A DNA stretch of 64,000 nt. Origin: Galeopsis tetrahit. Its lineage: Eukaryota; Streptophyta; Magnoliopsida; Lamiales; Lamiaceae. The DNA lies in assembly GCA_963675135.1 (NCBI GenBank), contig OY776125.1:24230565-24294564 (forward strand), written 5' to 3'. Positions 43,357 through 55,630 of this stretch are shown here, piece after piece. The notes under the pieces are model-generated. The model did no database searches. It was not told the origin of the DNA and saw only the letters and a list, made by a program, of their open reading frames with translations. The position numbers were made by a program, and so were the translations under genes. The first letter of the stretch is position 1; every line of letters starts with the position of its first letter.

Positions 43357-46300
43357 TTAAATATTGTCTCCAGGATCTAATAAACCAAGTTCCATTGAAA
43401 GTTCTTTGAACCTTGTCTCAACTAGGGGTTTTGTGAGAATATCAGCCTTTTGCTTATCAGTATGAATCTTTTCCATTCTAATATCTTTTTTCTCAACATG
43501 ATCTCTTATGAAATGATGCCTGATATCCACATGTATACACCTTGTGTGTAACACAGGATTTTGAGTAATAGCAATGACACTATTATTATCACGGTAGATA
43601 GGCACATCTTTTGTGACAACTTTGTAATCCCTTAGTTGTTGTTTGAGCCATAAGATTTGTGCACAACCGCTTCCAGCAGCCATGTATTCAGTCTTTGTGG
43701 TTGATGTGGCTACAAACGTTTGTTTCTTAGAAAACTATGAAATCAACTTGCTTCCTAAGAATTGACAAGTGCCAGTAGTTGATTTTCTGTCTATCCTACA
43801 TCCTACATAGTCTGCATCAGAATAACCAGTCAACTCAATGTTGTCTTTAGATGGATACCACAATCTCAAGTTCACTGTGCCTTTTAAATACATAAGTATT
43901 CTTTTGGCAGCCTCTAAGTGGCTCTTCTTTGGATTGGACTGAAATCTAGCACAAACTCCAACTCTAAGTGGCTCTTCTTTGGATTGGACTGAAATCTAGC
44001 ACAAACTCCAACTGCAAAAGTAATATCAGGTCTGCTTGCAGTTAGATACAATAGAAAACCTATTATTGCTCTATATTCAGTGGGGTTGGTATCTACACCA
44101 TCAATATCAGGATCCATTTTTCAATTTGCATTCATAGGAATCCTAATAGGTTTGATGTTTTCACAGCCAAACTTGTTAATAATTTCCCTAGTGTACTTAG
44201 CTTGATTGATGAAGATCCCTTTCTTAGTCTACTTAACTTGTAATCCTAAGAAAAAGTTAATCAATCCCATCATAGACATTTCAAACTTTCCTTGCATGAG
44301 GTTTGAGAATTTCTTGCACATCTACTCATTAGGTGAACCAAAAATGATATCATCAACATATATCTGTACTAGAAGAATATCATTTCCTTCACTTATCCTG
44401 AATAAGGTTCTATCAACTGTACTTTTCACGAATCCATTATCCAATAGGAATTGTGATAAAGTCTCATACCAAGTTCTTGGTGCTTGCTTGAGACCATAAA
44501 ATGCTTTCTTCAATCTATACACTTTATCTCCTTCTTCAAAACCAAGTGGCTGTTCCACATATACCTCTTCCTTAAGTACACCATTCAGAAATGCACTCTT
44601 AACATCCATTCGGTATACTTTGAACTTCATATGAGCTGCATATGCTAAGAACAGCCAAATTGCTTCTAATCTAGCTACAGGGGCAAATGTCTCATCATAG
44701 TCTATTCCTTTATGTTGGCTATAACCTTTGACAACTAGTCTGGCTTTATTTCTAACTATAACATCATTTTAATTCTTCTTGTTCTTGTAAACCCATCTAA
44801 CACCTACAACATCCTGATGTGTTGATCTGTCTACCAGCTCCCAAACATCATTCTTTTTGAACTGATTTAGTTCTTCTTGCATAGTTGTAATCCAGTTAGA
44901 GTCTTCCATTGCTTCTTCAATGATTGCGGGTTCTGTTTCAGAAAGAAAACAACATACTGTAATAAGGCACTATCTCCATGTTGTATTCTAGTGATTACAC
45001 CACTAGTAGGATCACCAATGATCTGGTCTGAAGGATGAGCATCTAGTCATGTCCTTCTAAACTGATCATTTTTAGATGAGTTATTCTCATCTGGTTTAAT
45101 ATTAAGTTTTACATAAAATTCAGGAAAATTAAAAGTTGAATCAGTTTCATATTCAGGGTTGTTGTCCATGTCATTGACATTGGTATTCTTAGATTGAGTT
45201 CCCCCAAAAACATTTGATCCTTGTACTCCCTCAGCATTACCACCTTCTTCATTGGGAGCACTTACCTCTGGTTGAGTGGGTTCATTCAACTCAACATTGC
45301 AGTTTTCCTCAGGTGTATTGGCTTCAGGTGACTTGTCTTTATCTTGATTGCTTTTAGATATGTTGGATACTTTGAAGTTGTCCAAGTCGGGTTAATTTAC
45401 ATCAATGAAGCTTGATTCTTTTATTTCACTATCCCTTAGCCTTGTCACATTTGTGTTGGTTTCACCATGAGATTTGTCTTCTTTGGTTGAGGTCATGTGC
45501 TTGAAAGCTTTGCTGGATGAGGAATATCCTAGAAAGATTCCTTCATCTGCTTTTCTATCAAAAGTTTTTAATTATTGTTTCCCATTATTGTGAATGAAAC
45601 ATGTGCATCCAAAAATATAAAAGTAAGAGATTCTTGGTTTTCTCCCTTTGAAAAGTTCATAAGGGGTTTTTCCTTGTTCCTTTGTTAGCACGGATCTGTT
45701 TTGGGTGTGACAAGCAGTATTTGGAATCTTTGCTTCTGCTATCATAGTTCTTCCAGATTCCTTGAGTGTTCTAACTCTCATCTCAACAACTCCATTTTGT
45801 TGAGGTGTTCTTGCTGATGAAGTCTCAAGTCTCATGAGTGGTTCCATTTGTTTGACAACACTCATTTATGTATGAGTTGATGAATTTTGTTCCCATGTCT
45901 GATCTGATCTTCACAATGCTCAAGCCTTTTTCATTTGTAATTTTCTTCATAAGTTCTGGCAGCTTCTGTTGAGTCTCCTTCTTCTTTAGCTAGAATATTA
46001 CCCAAGTATATCTTGAGAAGTCATCCACTACTACTAGTGTATACTTCTTTCCACTGATGCTTATAGGGGTACGTAATGGGTCCAAATAAATCCATGTGTA
46101 GTAATTGTAGTACTCTTGCAGTTGAGATGGCAGCCTTTGTTTTGAAGGATGTTTTGACTTGCTTTCCTTCTTGACATGCTTGACATACATATTCTTTTGT
46201 GAATACTTCATTTGGTAGGCCATCTGCTAAAGATAATCTTGCAAGCTTGTTCAAAGTCTTGAAGTTCAGATGGTTTAGCCTTTTGTGCCATAACTAATTG

Positions 46301-49189
46301 AGATCTTTAGAGCTTTTTGCAATCAAGCAATATCTTCCGGAGATTTGCTCCAATCTGCAAGATAAACATTACCTTTCCTTGACCCAATTAGTTGTGACTG
46401 TTGATTTGATTTATTCTTAATATAACATAAGTTACTAGAGAACTCAACATTAAAACCTTTATCACAAAATTGGCTTATTGAGAATAGATTGTGCTTCGAT
46501 CAGACCATAGACATATGAAACATTTGAAATACTTACAGTACCAATTTTGAGAGTTCCATAACCTTTGGTTGTTCCTTGTGAGTTGTCACCAAAAGTTACT
46601 TGTGGTCCATCCTGTTCAACAAAATCAGTTAGAAGTTCCTTGTTTCCAGTCATATGTCTTGAACATCCACTGTCCAAGTACCATGTAAGTTCTTTAGAGC
46701 TTGTTTTCTTTGTAGATGAAAGCACTTGAACCTGTTACAAATCAAAACTTAGGTACCCTTTGGAAGTTGGGTCCTAGAGGGTAAGATATACCTTTTGAAA
46801 CCCAAACTTGCCTTATTTTCATTACTTGAAAATGGCAAATTTATTTTTCATAAACATCTAAATACACAATTTTCCTTTTAAATGCCTTAGGTTGAGATTG
46901 AGTATTAGTGTGAATCTTGGATGATTTAGAAGAGTTACATTTATTCTTGTGAATATATCTGCTAAATCTATCTTTTGATTCATGTGCAGCATGCTTGAAT
47001 CTTTGTGGATAGGCATTCAAAATACTTGATGTCCTTGGTATGTAGGATCCAAGTCTTCTGTACTCATTGTACTTAGGCTGGAAATCCCTTTGATAATTCA
47101 TTGTAGACCTTCTCATTTGAGTTGGTCTTCTTTGAATACCTTGGGGTCTTCTTGCCTGAGTTTGAGAGTTTTTTAGGTGAGTTGTCCTCCATTGACTTTT
47201 ACTCATCTGAGTTGTCTCAGACCTCTGAATCATTGTCTTAGATTTTGTAACTTTTGACTTGGTGTTCAAGATTGTTGGTAAAATGGGTTGTTTACCTTTG
47301 CCCATTGTCTGTAGCAGATTTGGTTCAACAATTTCAGTCTGAGCCATAGATTTTACAAAGACTCTCTTAGTAATACTTGTTGAAGTATCACTAAGGCATG
47401 GTGAAGATGCTTCATCTGGATTGTAACAAAGTCCAGATTTTTTAGTCATATGCCTCTGCATTCTTTGTATTTCATATATTGAATTAAATGATTTGTACAA
47501 AGTAGCTAGTTTAAGTTTTAGACTCTCTTCACTCATTTTAAGACATTCATGTTCCTTGAAAATATTTTCAAACTTAGCCATCAATACTTGGTAGTCTGAG
47601 TCCTTACTCTCATGAATCTTAACTTGTTCTTCCAACTTATTAAGTTGTTCAGATGACTTGTCCTTCAAAGTATTAAACTCTTTAGTTAAGTTATTGCACA
47701 ACTCATTAGTTCTCAGATCATGTTCAACTTCAATCTTAGTAATTATTTCAATCTTAGCATTCAAAGCTTTGTTTTCTTTTAAGGTTTGATCATGAATTTC
47801 TTGAAGTCTCATGAAGTCTTCCATCAACTTACCAAAGGTAAGTCTCAGGTTGTCTTCATTTGACATCATTGTGTTACTAGAATTGACAGAACTAGAATTA
47901 GATTGTACCTCATCATTGTCTTCAATAGCCATTAGACACACTTCATCACTGTTGTCAATAAACATCTCAGATGATGAAGATGGAAGTTGGTCATCTTCAG
48001 AGGTTTCTTCTTCAGCTATCAAAGCTTTCCTTTTTCCATATTTCTTGTCCCTCTTAGCTTGTCTTTCTTTCCTTTCCTTGGAAGTTAGCTCTGGACAGTC
48101 ATATTGGAAATGTCCTGTCTTCTTACATTTGTAGCATGCATCCTCATCTTCATCTTGCATATTGGAAATGTTCTTCTTTGGGGTTGTCCCTTCTGGATCT
48201 CCTATCATCATTCTTCTTTTCAGGTGAGTTGTATCTTCTTCTTCTTCTGTCTTGGTACTACTTCTTGTATTTCCCAAATCTAGAATTTAGTTTTTCAAAT
48301 CTTCTTGCCATCATTGCCAATTCATCTGAAATGTCAGCTTTGGAAGCTCATTTTCCACTTTTGCTAGATTTGCTGACTTTCTTGGAATTATGTTCATTGG
48401 ATTTAGCCTTCAGTGCAAATCGTTTGCTTTCAGGTTCCTCAGTGTTGTTCTTCCTGTTCAAGTCATATTCTTATGCCTTGAGTTCTGAGAACACCTGTTG
48501 CATTGACATGATTGACAGATCCTTTGTATTTTGCATCATGACAGCATACACATTCCATTTGGATGTCAAACTCATAAGGATCTTCAAGGCTACTTCCCTC
48601 TTGGAGTATTCCTTTCCAAGTGAGTTGATCTCATTCATGATGTATGTGAACCTTCCATCCAGTTGATCAATGTTTTCATCAGACTTCATTGAGAATTGCT
48701 CATAGTTTTGAACAGCAACTTGAACTTTGTTTTCCTTGATCTTGCCAGTTCTTTCACACATTAGAGCTAATGTGTCCCAAATCTCCTTTGCAGTTCCTTG
48801 ATCTTGTCAGTTCCTCTACCCATTGTAGCATCTGGAATGGTTTGATATAGGGTGTTCATTGCCACAAAGTTGAGATTCTGCTTCTTTCTTTCTTCAGGAG
48901 TGAGCTCATCATCATCTTTTGGAATTTCTTGTGCTCCAGCTGCTCTTTAGGCTTCTGTTACATTTGTATTTGGCTTCATGAACACAAATGGACCTTTAGT
49001 GATCACCCTTAGCATTTCATCATGGAGACAGGCCAAATGAGCTCTCATCATTATCTTCCAGAAGTCATAATTCTCAATAGAGAACATGGGCAGTTTCTGG
49101 TAAGATATCTTGTTGATGGGGTTGGTTCCCATAGCAGTGGGTGGTGGAATAGCTACACCAGAATTCTCAGAAGAAGATGTGTTAGGCAT
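43357..49189 (-). pseudogene. Element B gag-pol remains
   Basis: Minus-strand order: gag N-terminus (49189-48947, SYQKLPMFSIENYDFWKIMM); more gag with a YEQFSMKSDENIDQLD block (48761-48471); gag C-part with knuckle CYKCKKTGHFQYDC and coiled coil (48277-46841, open over 478 codons); protease WYLDSGCSRHMTG (46725-46462); integrase zinc and core pieces (46254-45572); an acidic linker (45385-45047); RT with YGLKQAPRTWY and YVDDIIFGSPN (44630-44322) and a further RT piece (44117-43914); and RNase H C-part (43683-43357), where YRDNNS replaces the usual YCDNNS. Many stops and frameshifts separate these pieces. A 50-bp tandem duplication breaks the RT at 43913-44012. Confidence 0.88.
43913..44012 (-). 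repeat. 50-bp tandem duplication in element B RT
   Basis: Units 43913-43962 and 43963-44012 are identical (each begins TCTAAGTGGCTCTTC and ends ACAAACTCCAAC). The length is not a multiple of three, so it shifts the RT/RNase H connection frame. Confidence 0.92.
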
Positions 49190-49300
49190 AGTGAGTAATA
49201 AAGATAATGAATATCACAGAAAGTGCACAAGTAGATCAGATTAGGTAACCAAAGTTAGTCCTCAAAGTAGTGGTTTTTAAACCCCTGCTCTGATACCACT

Positions 49301-50709
49301 TGTTGGTCCCAAAAAGGAGTGTGACACGTGCATGGGTGGGGGGGAAATACACGTGTATGTGTTTTTCAAAAATTCTTTTTCAATTAATCAACACAGATAA
49401 TCAGAGTCAGATAAGTTGTATAATATGTCAAGTCCTATGAAAATACTCAATGAAATATTATAACAAAACTTAACAGTAAATAACTTGTATGCAGAATAAA
49501 TTATAGGCCCTATTATACTCCTTAACTAATATGCACTTAAATACTTAGCTACCAAATAAACAATAAGCAGTTGTATCAACACAAAAACTTAAGCAATAAG
49601 GTAAATGCAATAAATAAGAACACAAGACGTATAGTGGTTCAGAGGTTAAACTGCTCCTACGTCCACTCTCCTAATTTAATAGGATAATTCCTTAATCACT
49701 TGGAATTAACTTGTTTTTACAGTGCCAAGGTGCAATCTACTTCTTCTTCTCATCTTCTTTTGATTTCTTACAACCTTCTCTCGTTGCAATATTCTCAACA
49801 CTTCTACGAACTCAACAATACTCTCAATCTATCTCTAAAGGTGAAAGTAGGGTTTTGTTCTTGTACCAACTAAGTGTAATATCCTTCACAATTTAAGAAC
49901 GAATGTAAAGACTAGGATATCACTTTCTAGGCTTAGGATGATAGAACAATAAGCTTGCCTAGTGGGGACTAATGATAACACTCACAAATAAAATATGCTT
50001 AAAAGCTTTAAACTTTCGAGTGTTTTTGAATACTTTTGAATGCTAAAATATTGTTAGAACGTGTATGGCTTGTATGTCCCGTAATCTTGAAATGTTTCAA
50101 GATATGGCCTATTTATAGATGAAGCAAACTATCCGTTGGTGGAGATAGCAAACTTATCCATAAATTTGAACTTTCAAATTGTTAAAGGGCCTGCATGCAA
50201 ATAGTACATGCATTCACGTCCATTCTGAATTTTGTATTCCATTTTCAGAATTTGTTATGTGTAGTGACAGGTGGCAATGATCCATTGGCTATTTTGGAAA
50301 TATTATGTCATTCCAGCTAACGGCCTCGTACTGGGTAAATGCCTTGTCATCCATAGTCTTTGACCATAAGTGTGCCAAGTCCAAAGTATATGAATATCCA
50401 AATTCATCATACTTGACTTTTGTCCTTCAGCATACTTGTTTTCATGAATCCTTGTCACTTTTTCATACCACTTCAGCTTCTTGTCTTCAAAGTTACTTGT
50501 CTTCATACCCTTTGTGCTTCCAGGTCATTTGTTATAGATACAAGAATAATTTATCTAAAAAAAATTAAAGCTCCCTAACCTAACATATGTGGGTTTTTCT
50601 AACCTGAAAATCTAGACTTGGCTAATCATTATACTTGGGATTTTACTTAGGGTTTTGGTATCTAATTAAAATCAAATTTTCTTTTATTAATATAAACCAT
50701 ATCCCAACA
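49301..50709 (-). repeat. 5' LTR of element B
   Basis: 1409 bp. Reads TGTTGGGATATGG at the start and GGGACCAACA at the end on the minus strand, directly abutting the Met-tRNA primer site. It contains a CCTATTTATAGATG phrase (TATA region near 50108-50122) and a G-run near 49347. End sequences resemble family C (also ...GGACCAACA), so B and C are related families. Confidence 0.85.
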
Positions 50710-51338
50710 GTTATATATATTATTTTATATGATTTTACATAAATATATAGTAGGTGAAAAAAATTGGTAAATTGGAGAAAGGAGAAAAATTAGGAATAAG
50801 GAAAGAGATGTATGAGAATAAAGTTTTAAAGAGTAGCTCAAGGTTAGAGCACCACTAACTTGGGAAGAGGAAAAATGGAGGGTATATAATGTAATTTAAA
50901 AAAAAAGAATGAGAGAGGAGAGAGAAAAATTAAATTTGAAATGGTGTATACATGTATATTTTTTTAATTTCCAATTTTTTTAATTAAATTTGTGGATGAA
51001 GCGTGCGTTGCACTTGCGACTTTTCAAGAAGGGCATTTATACTTATTTTAAAAATGAAATGCGTTTTTGATATATTTTAAAAACTTCATTTTTTTTTTGT
51101 AAGAAAAACCTTCATCTTAGAACTATAATTATTAAAAGAAATTACCCAATTCCGAGGTAATTAAGTTGAAAATTGTAGGTCAATTAAATATAAAGAGCTA
51201 GCCATGCATCTCGATCGATCAATTAAATTACTACTCCCTCTACTCTCCAATAACTTTTACACTTTTCTTTTTAAAAAGTCTTGTAATAACTTTCACACTC
51301 TTAAAATGAAAAACCCTTCATAAATTTCACCCTCACTT

Positions 51339-51392
<54 letters not shown>

Positions 51393-51715
51393 ATCTTTGG
51401 AACCATTTGAGTTATCCCACTTCGTTGGTTCGCATATATAGTTGTTGGTTTATTATTAATTAATTAACAAAAATAATATTATACTCTCTCGATCCGTTCT
51501 ACAATAACTTTTACAATTTTTTTTTCGGGAATAACTTTCACACCCTTAAATTAAAAAATAATTTATAAACTATACCCTCACAATATTATTAATTTTACAC
51601 AAATGTTATTATTTTTTCTCCTCATTTTTTTACTAGTAGTAGTGCATATGATCAATCATGGTAATTACAAAGTCAATTGTGTGGGAGAATATGATTCCAT
51701 TACATCAAATATATA
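50710..51715. other. AT-rich spacer with repeat fragments
   Basis: No gene recognised. It has a purine-rich GAGAGAGGAGAGAGA stretch near 50911, CTACTCTCCAATAACTTTTAC at about 51238 and a similar phrase near 51499 (CTACAATAACTTTTAC), probably ends of a decayed MITE. From 51640 it enters the inverted copy of the dispersed local repeat. Confidence 0.45.
51343..51388. repeat. (AT)23 microsatellite
   Basis: Forty-six bases of uninterrupted AT dinucleotide repeat between the two CTACAATAACTTTTAC-like phrases. Likely polymorphic in length. Confidence 0.95.
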
Positions 51716-52210
51716 CTCCCTCCGTCCCATACTTGAAGGCTCAAACCAATAGGGCATGAGTTTTAACGAATGAATTGTTTATTAATATTGTGTAAGATAA
51801 AGTGTGGGTAGTAAAAACTTTTCAATTTTATACAGTAAATAGTAATAAAGTTACTTTTTAGTGTAATAAAATAGTGACATTTGTTGTAATATTATGATGT
51901 TTTAAGGGGAATGTTTAAAAATATTTTTGCCATTTTAGGTAATGTGCCTTCAAGTATGGAACACCCAAAATGGTAAAATGTGTCTTCAAGTATGGGACAA
52001 GGGAGTATAAAATTCCCTTATTGGTGAGGGCAAAGTCAACTACTACTATTCAAATTAGAATATACGGTACTAGGTAGTGTGATAGTTAAGATTTGATTTG
52101 ATGGTCACAGCTGGATGGAGATCTCACGATTTGATTCCATTAATTTTCTAATTAAATTAAATTATTTTATAAGAATAATTAAAATTAATATTGAAGTAGT
52201 GCTTAAACAA
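51640..52210 (-). repeat. Inverted copy of the dispersed local repeat, interrupted by a MITE
   Basis: On the minus strand it follows 15570-15910: AGCACTACTTCAATATTAAT, GGAATCAAATC, CTCCATCCAG, ACACTACC, TTTGAATAGT, CACCAATA, then (after the MITE) GGAATCATATTCTCCCA and TAATTACCATG. Confidence 0.65.
51716..52015. mobile_element. Stowaway-type MITE (300 bp)
   Basis: Ends CTCCCTCCGTCCCATACTTG and the complement of CTCCCTTGTCCCATACTTG, flanked by TA on both sides (51714-51715 and 52016-52017). This is the Tc1/mariner-related Stowaway signature. It interrupts the dispersed repeat at 51640-52210. No ORF. Confidence 0.9.
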
Positions 52211-52300
52211 GTGTTATATATATAATTGTGATTATTCACTTGATACAAAATTCAATTTCTCCCTACAATTTAATACAATCATTTTTAAATGTGAAATGTT

Positions 52301-52720
52301 CACTACAAAAAATACTTTGATTAGAGATCAAAATTTTGAGACCGACATAAATCAGTCTCAATTTGAGACTGATTTGAGACCAATCCCAAAAAAAATCGAG
52401 TTTTGAGACTGTTTTCAATTTGGTATTTAATATTATGTTTTCAGACCGCTTAGCCACCGAATTTCAGTCTCTAACCCGAAATTAAAATTCTGATTTTGAA
52501 TTTTGTTTAGAGATCGACAATTCAGTCTTTAATTGGTATCAAAAATTCTGAATCCTAACAATTTTAATTGACTACCAATTTTGACAGCTCGTTTAGAGAC
52601 TATTTTCAGTTCGGTCTTTAATATTATGTTTTTCAGACTGCTTAGCCACCGAATTTCAGTCTCTAAACCGAAATTAAAATTTTGATTTTGAATTTTAATT
52701 GGAGACCGAATTTTTTTTTA
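52301..52720 (+). mobile_element. CACTA-like left terminus with subterminal repeats
   Basis: CACTACAAAAAATAC at 52301 matches a CACTA end. It is followed by repeated GAGACTG/GAGACCG motifs and two copies, about 192 bp apart (from about 52403 and 52594), of a block containing CTTAGCCACCGAATTTCAGT. No matching right end (TTTTTTGTAGTG) was seen before 58 kb, so the element is either truncated or this is a lookalike. The MULE-type transposase gene lies 550 bp inside. Confidence 0.55.
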
Positions 52721-53267
52721 CCAATAGAGTCATTATCACCCCACATTAAACAAATTGCAACATCTACTTAAAAGTTTGTCTATTTGCTTCATTTTGAATA
52801 TAAAAAACCATAATTACCCTTAATCATACAAATGAGATTTAAATTTTTGAAACTGCTATTAATTCCGAAATTTATTCTTCCTCAATTTTCGGTTTCATTC
52901 AACTCCTCACTGTATTAGGTTACACAATTGGAAAGACTACGACTTTCCAAATTTTGAATTTCCAATTTTTGAGATTGATCATCTTCAGATTCGACCATTT
53001 CAGATTCGATATTGATCTTCAATTCAGATCATCTGCATCGCTCATCTTCAACTGTATTGTACGTATATTCATTTTCAATTCCATGATTATTAATCTTGCA
53101 TTTTTTGATATTATCAATTCCGTCGTATTTTTCATGTTTCATAGCATTGTTTATTCTCGATTTATATTTCCAGACTGCATATTACTTTCAGATTTTTTAT
53201 CAATCCATCATCTGTGTATTAATCTCACCCTAATTCCACAGGCATATCTGAATCTAGAAGAATTGAC

Positions 53268-55630
53268 ATGGATTATATTATTTTCTGCAAGTTTGATTGT
53301 AATGGGAAGAACAAACTTATTCGCGTATCTGAATCGACAACTTATGCAGATTTGGTTGCTGAAACAACATGTCCAACTTATGCAGGTAACATATCGATTG
53401 CTTACTCAGTGTCTAGCCTCAATAACATATGCATAGAATCTGATTCTGACCTCATTGGTATGGTAGAATTTTGTCAGGCGACGTCAGAAAAAATAGTCAA
53501 TATATCTGTTGTGACAAGTAACTCAGTTGCACCATGCATTCAAATGATTGAATCTTCAAACGTGAACGACCATCTAGCATGTCAACAATTGCATGTCATT
53601 CCCACTTCTTTATTGCCTAACACCGAATCAAATGATTCAAAACATGTCTAAGGGCAATCAAAATATGATAGATTTTGAAGGTGTGTGCAGTATACCTAAT
53701 TTTGATGTATGTCCAATTGAGAAGAAGAAGACTTATTTGTCTGATCACTGGGTGAATATTATGGAAAGTGGTGTGGGTACTGTTTTTGTTGGAGGTGCCT
53801 CTGAGTTTAGGACTAAGTTGATTAAATACTCCACAAAACTCAACTTTAAGTACAAGTATAGAAAAAATGGACCCAGGTATGTACATGCAGTATGCAACGA
53901 GGCTGCAAATTCGAGCTGTGAGTGGTTCATCAAGGGAAATAAGCTTCCTATGAATAATGCATTTATTGTTGCTAAAGCAAACCTAGTTCATAATTGTGTG
54001 GGAAATCTTCTTTGTGAAAAAAGTAACCGATTAGGAGCAATAATAATTAAGCAGCTTGTTATTGATACTGTAAAAGTCAATCCTACAGTTGCTGTGAAGG
54101 ATGTCATGCATCATGTTAATGAGGGATACGGTTTCACCCTTCCTTACTGGAAGGTTTGGCGAGGAATTGAAGTTGCAAGAGATGATATATTTGGAAGCTA
54201 CGAGGAATCTTATGACCAGTTGCGTTGGTACTGTGATGCAGTCAAAAGGACAAATCCTGGTAGTATTAATTGTACACCTAGAGAAGAACACCACAACCAA
54301 CCGATTTGAACGAATTTTTGTTTCGTTTAACGCGTGCAAGGAGGGTTTTAAAAAGTGCAGATCCATGCTATTCATAGATGGGACATTTATGAAGGGTAGG
54401 TCCAAGGGCGTACTGCTTGCAGCCACGGCGAAGGATGGGAACAACGGTAACGAATATGTTCATATTACAGTTGATAAATATTGCATTGTTTCTCATTTTA
54501 TTTTATTTCACCACTGATATTGTTTTTCAAAACATATATTCATTATACAGGACTGTTTCCAGTGGCATTGGCTATAATATCTGCTGAAAATAGGAACAAC
54601 TGGGCATGGTTCTTTATCAAATTACGTGATCTTATCATTCATGAAAAAAAGATCATTTACATATCAAATAGGAATCTAGGTTTGATGTCGGCATTCTATG
54701 ATGTATGGGATGAGCCTGTACACTTCTACTGCCTATACCATTTGCTTTTAAACGTGAGGGGCAAATTTGGTGGTGGTTGGAACACCCAACATCGCGATAA
54801 CATGGCTGATCTATTCAAGCAATGTGCATACGCCCCAACAGTCACTGTTTTCAAAGAGAAACTTAGTGTTTTTAAAGCAGTTGGTGGTCAGATTGCAGAA
54901 CAATGGCTTGAAGACATGTCGTACAAACAATGGGCAGTTTCCTACTCACCTCATATCAAGCGATATGGTGAGATGACTTCTAATGCAGCAGAGTCTTTTA
55001 ACTCGTGGATTTGTGAAGCTCGATCTCTACCAATTACTTATATGTTAGACTCTATCAGGAAAAAGATATCCCAATGGTTTGTGGAGAGACGTGAAAGAAG
55101 TAATAAATGGACTGGATTGCTTGTTCCTAGCAAAGAATATTTATGGAACGAGCTGGGAAACATAAGTGCATCCTGGGGTGTTTCAATTTATCCTAATGGT
55201 CAGTTTGAGGTCCGTTCGAGGACGTCTGTCACAGTTGATTTGGAGTATAAAATATGTACATGTTTTAAGTGGCAGCTTACAGGATTCCCTTGTGCACATG
55301 CTGCTGCTGTTATTAAGAAGAATTGTGATTCGGTATTCAACCTTATTGACAATTGCTTCTTTACATCCACATATAAACAATGTTATGCAGAAGACCTAAT
55401 TCCTGTTCCAGAGACAGAACGTTTTGAAATCAATCCGGAGCCTACCACTAAGAAAATACTCCCACCCATCCTCAACATCCCCCCCTGAAAGACCCAAACA
55501 AAAAAGAATTACGTCCTATGGAGAATTTCGTAGAGTAAAGCCTACACCTTGCAAACGATGTGGCAAAACAGGTCACCACGATCCCCAAACTTGTGCTGCT
55601 ATTTTTGGAACGGACATGACTAACTTTTAG
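53268..55630 (+). pseudogene. MULE (MuDR-type) transposase gene, decayed
   Basis: From ATG 53268 (MDYIIFCKFDCNGKNKL, a PB1-like N-terminus) the product continues with a MuDR DNA-binding region (FRTKLIKYSTKLNFKYKY, then a Cys pattern). The MULE catalytic domain has LFIDGTFMKG and NAAESFNSW. A SWIM zinc finger (C-T-C-x...-GFPCAH) and a terminal knuckle (CKRCGKTGHHDPQTC) follow. A GT-AG intron lies at 54447-54550. Frameshifts are near 53640, near 54285 and in the C-run near 55450-55490. The second catalytic Asp, usually in an SDR motif, is Asn here (ISNRNLGL). Together these imply no active transposase. The gene lies inside a CACTA-like left end, which is unexpected. Confidence 0.85.

Larger units (their letters stand above)
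43254..50709 (-). mobile_element. SIRE-like copia retrotransposon B, 3'-truncated and host of A1
   Basis: 5' LTR at 49301-50709 on the minus strand, primer site (complement of TGGTATCAGAGC) at 49287-49298, gag-pol remains from 49189 to 43357, and a polypurine-like tract at about 43302-43316. A1 interrupts it immediately after pol. Beyond A1 only 322 bp of unassigned sequence precede a gypsy fragment, and no 3' LTR was found, so the 3' end is lost. It is the oldest of the nested pair. Confidence 0.8.

Noticed and set aside
48136..48666. 176-codon + strand ORF
   Set aside because: Antisense to the element B gag coiled coil; Leu/Ser-rich by complementarity.
51001..51025. GCGTGCGTTGCACTTGCGAC as a second Helitron hairpin
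   Set aside because: Stem imperfect and no CTRR terminus follows at the right distance.
52954..53436. 160-codon ORF before the MULE transposase
   Set aside because: Phe/Ile-rich and overlapping the MULE N-terminus in another frame; more likely 5' leader or intron.
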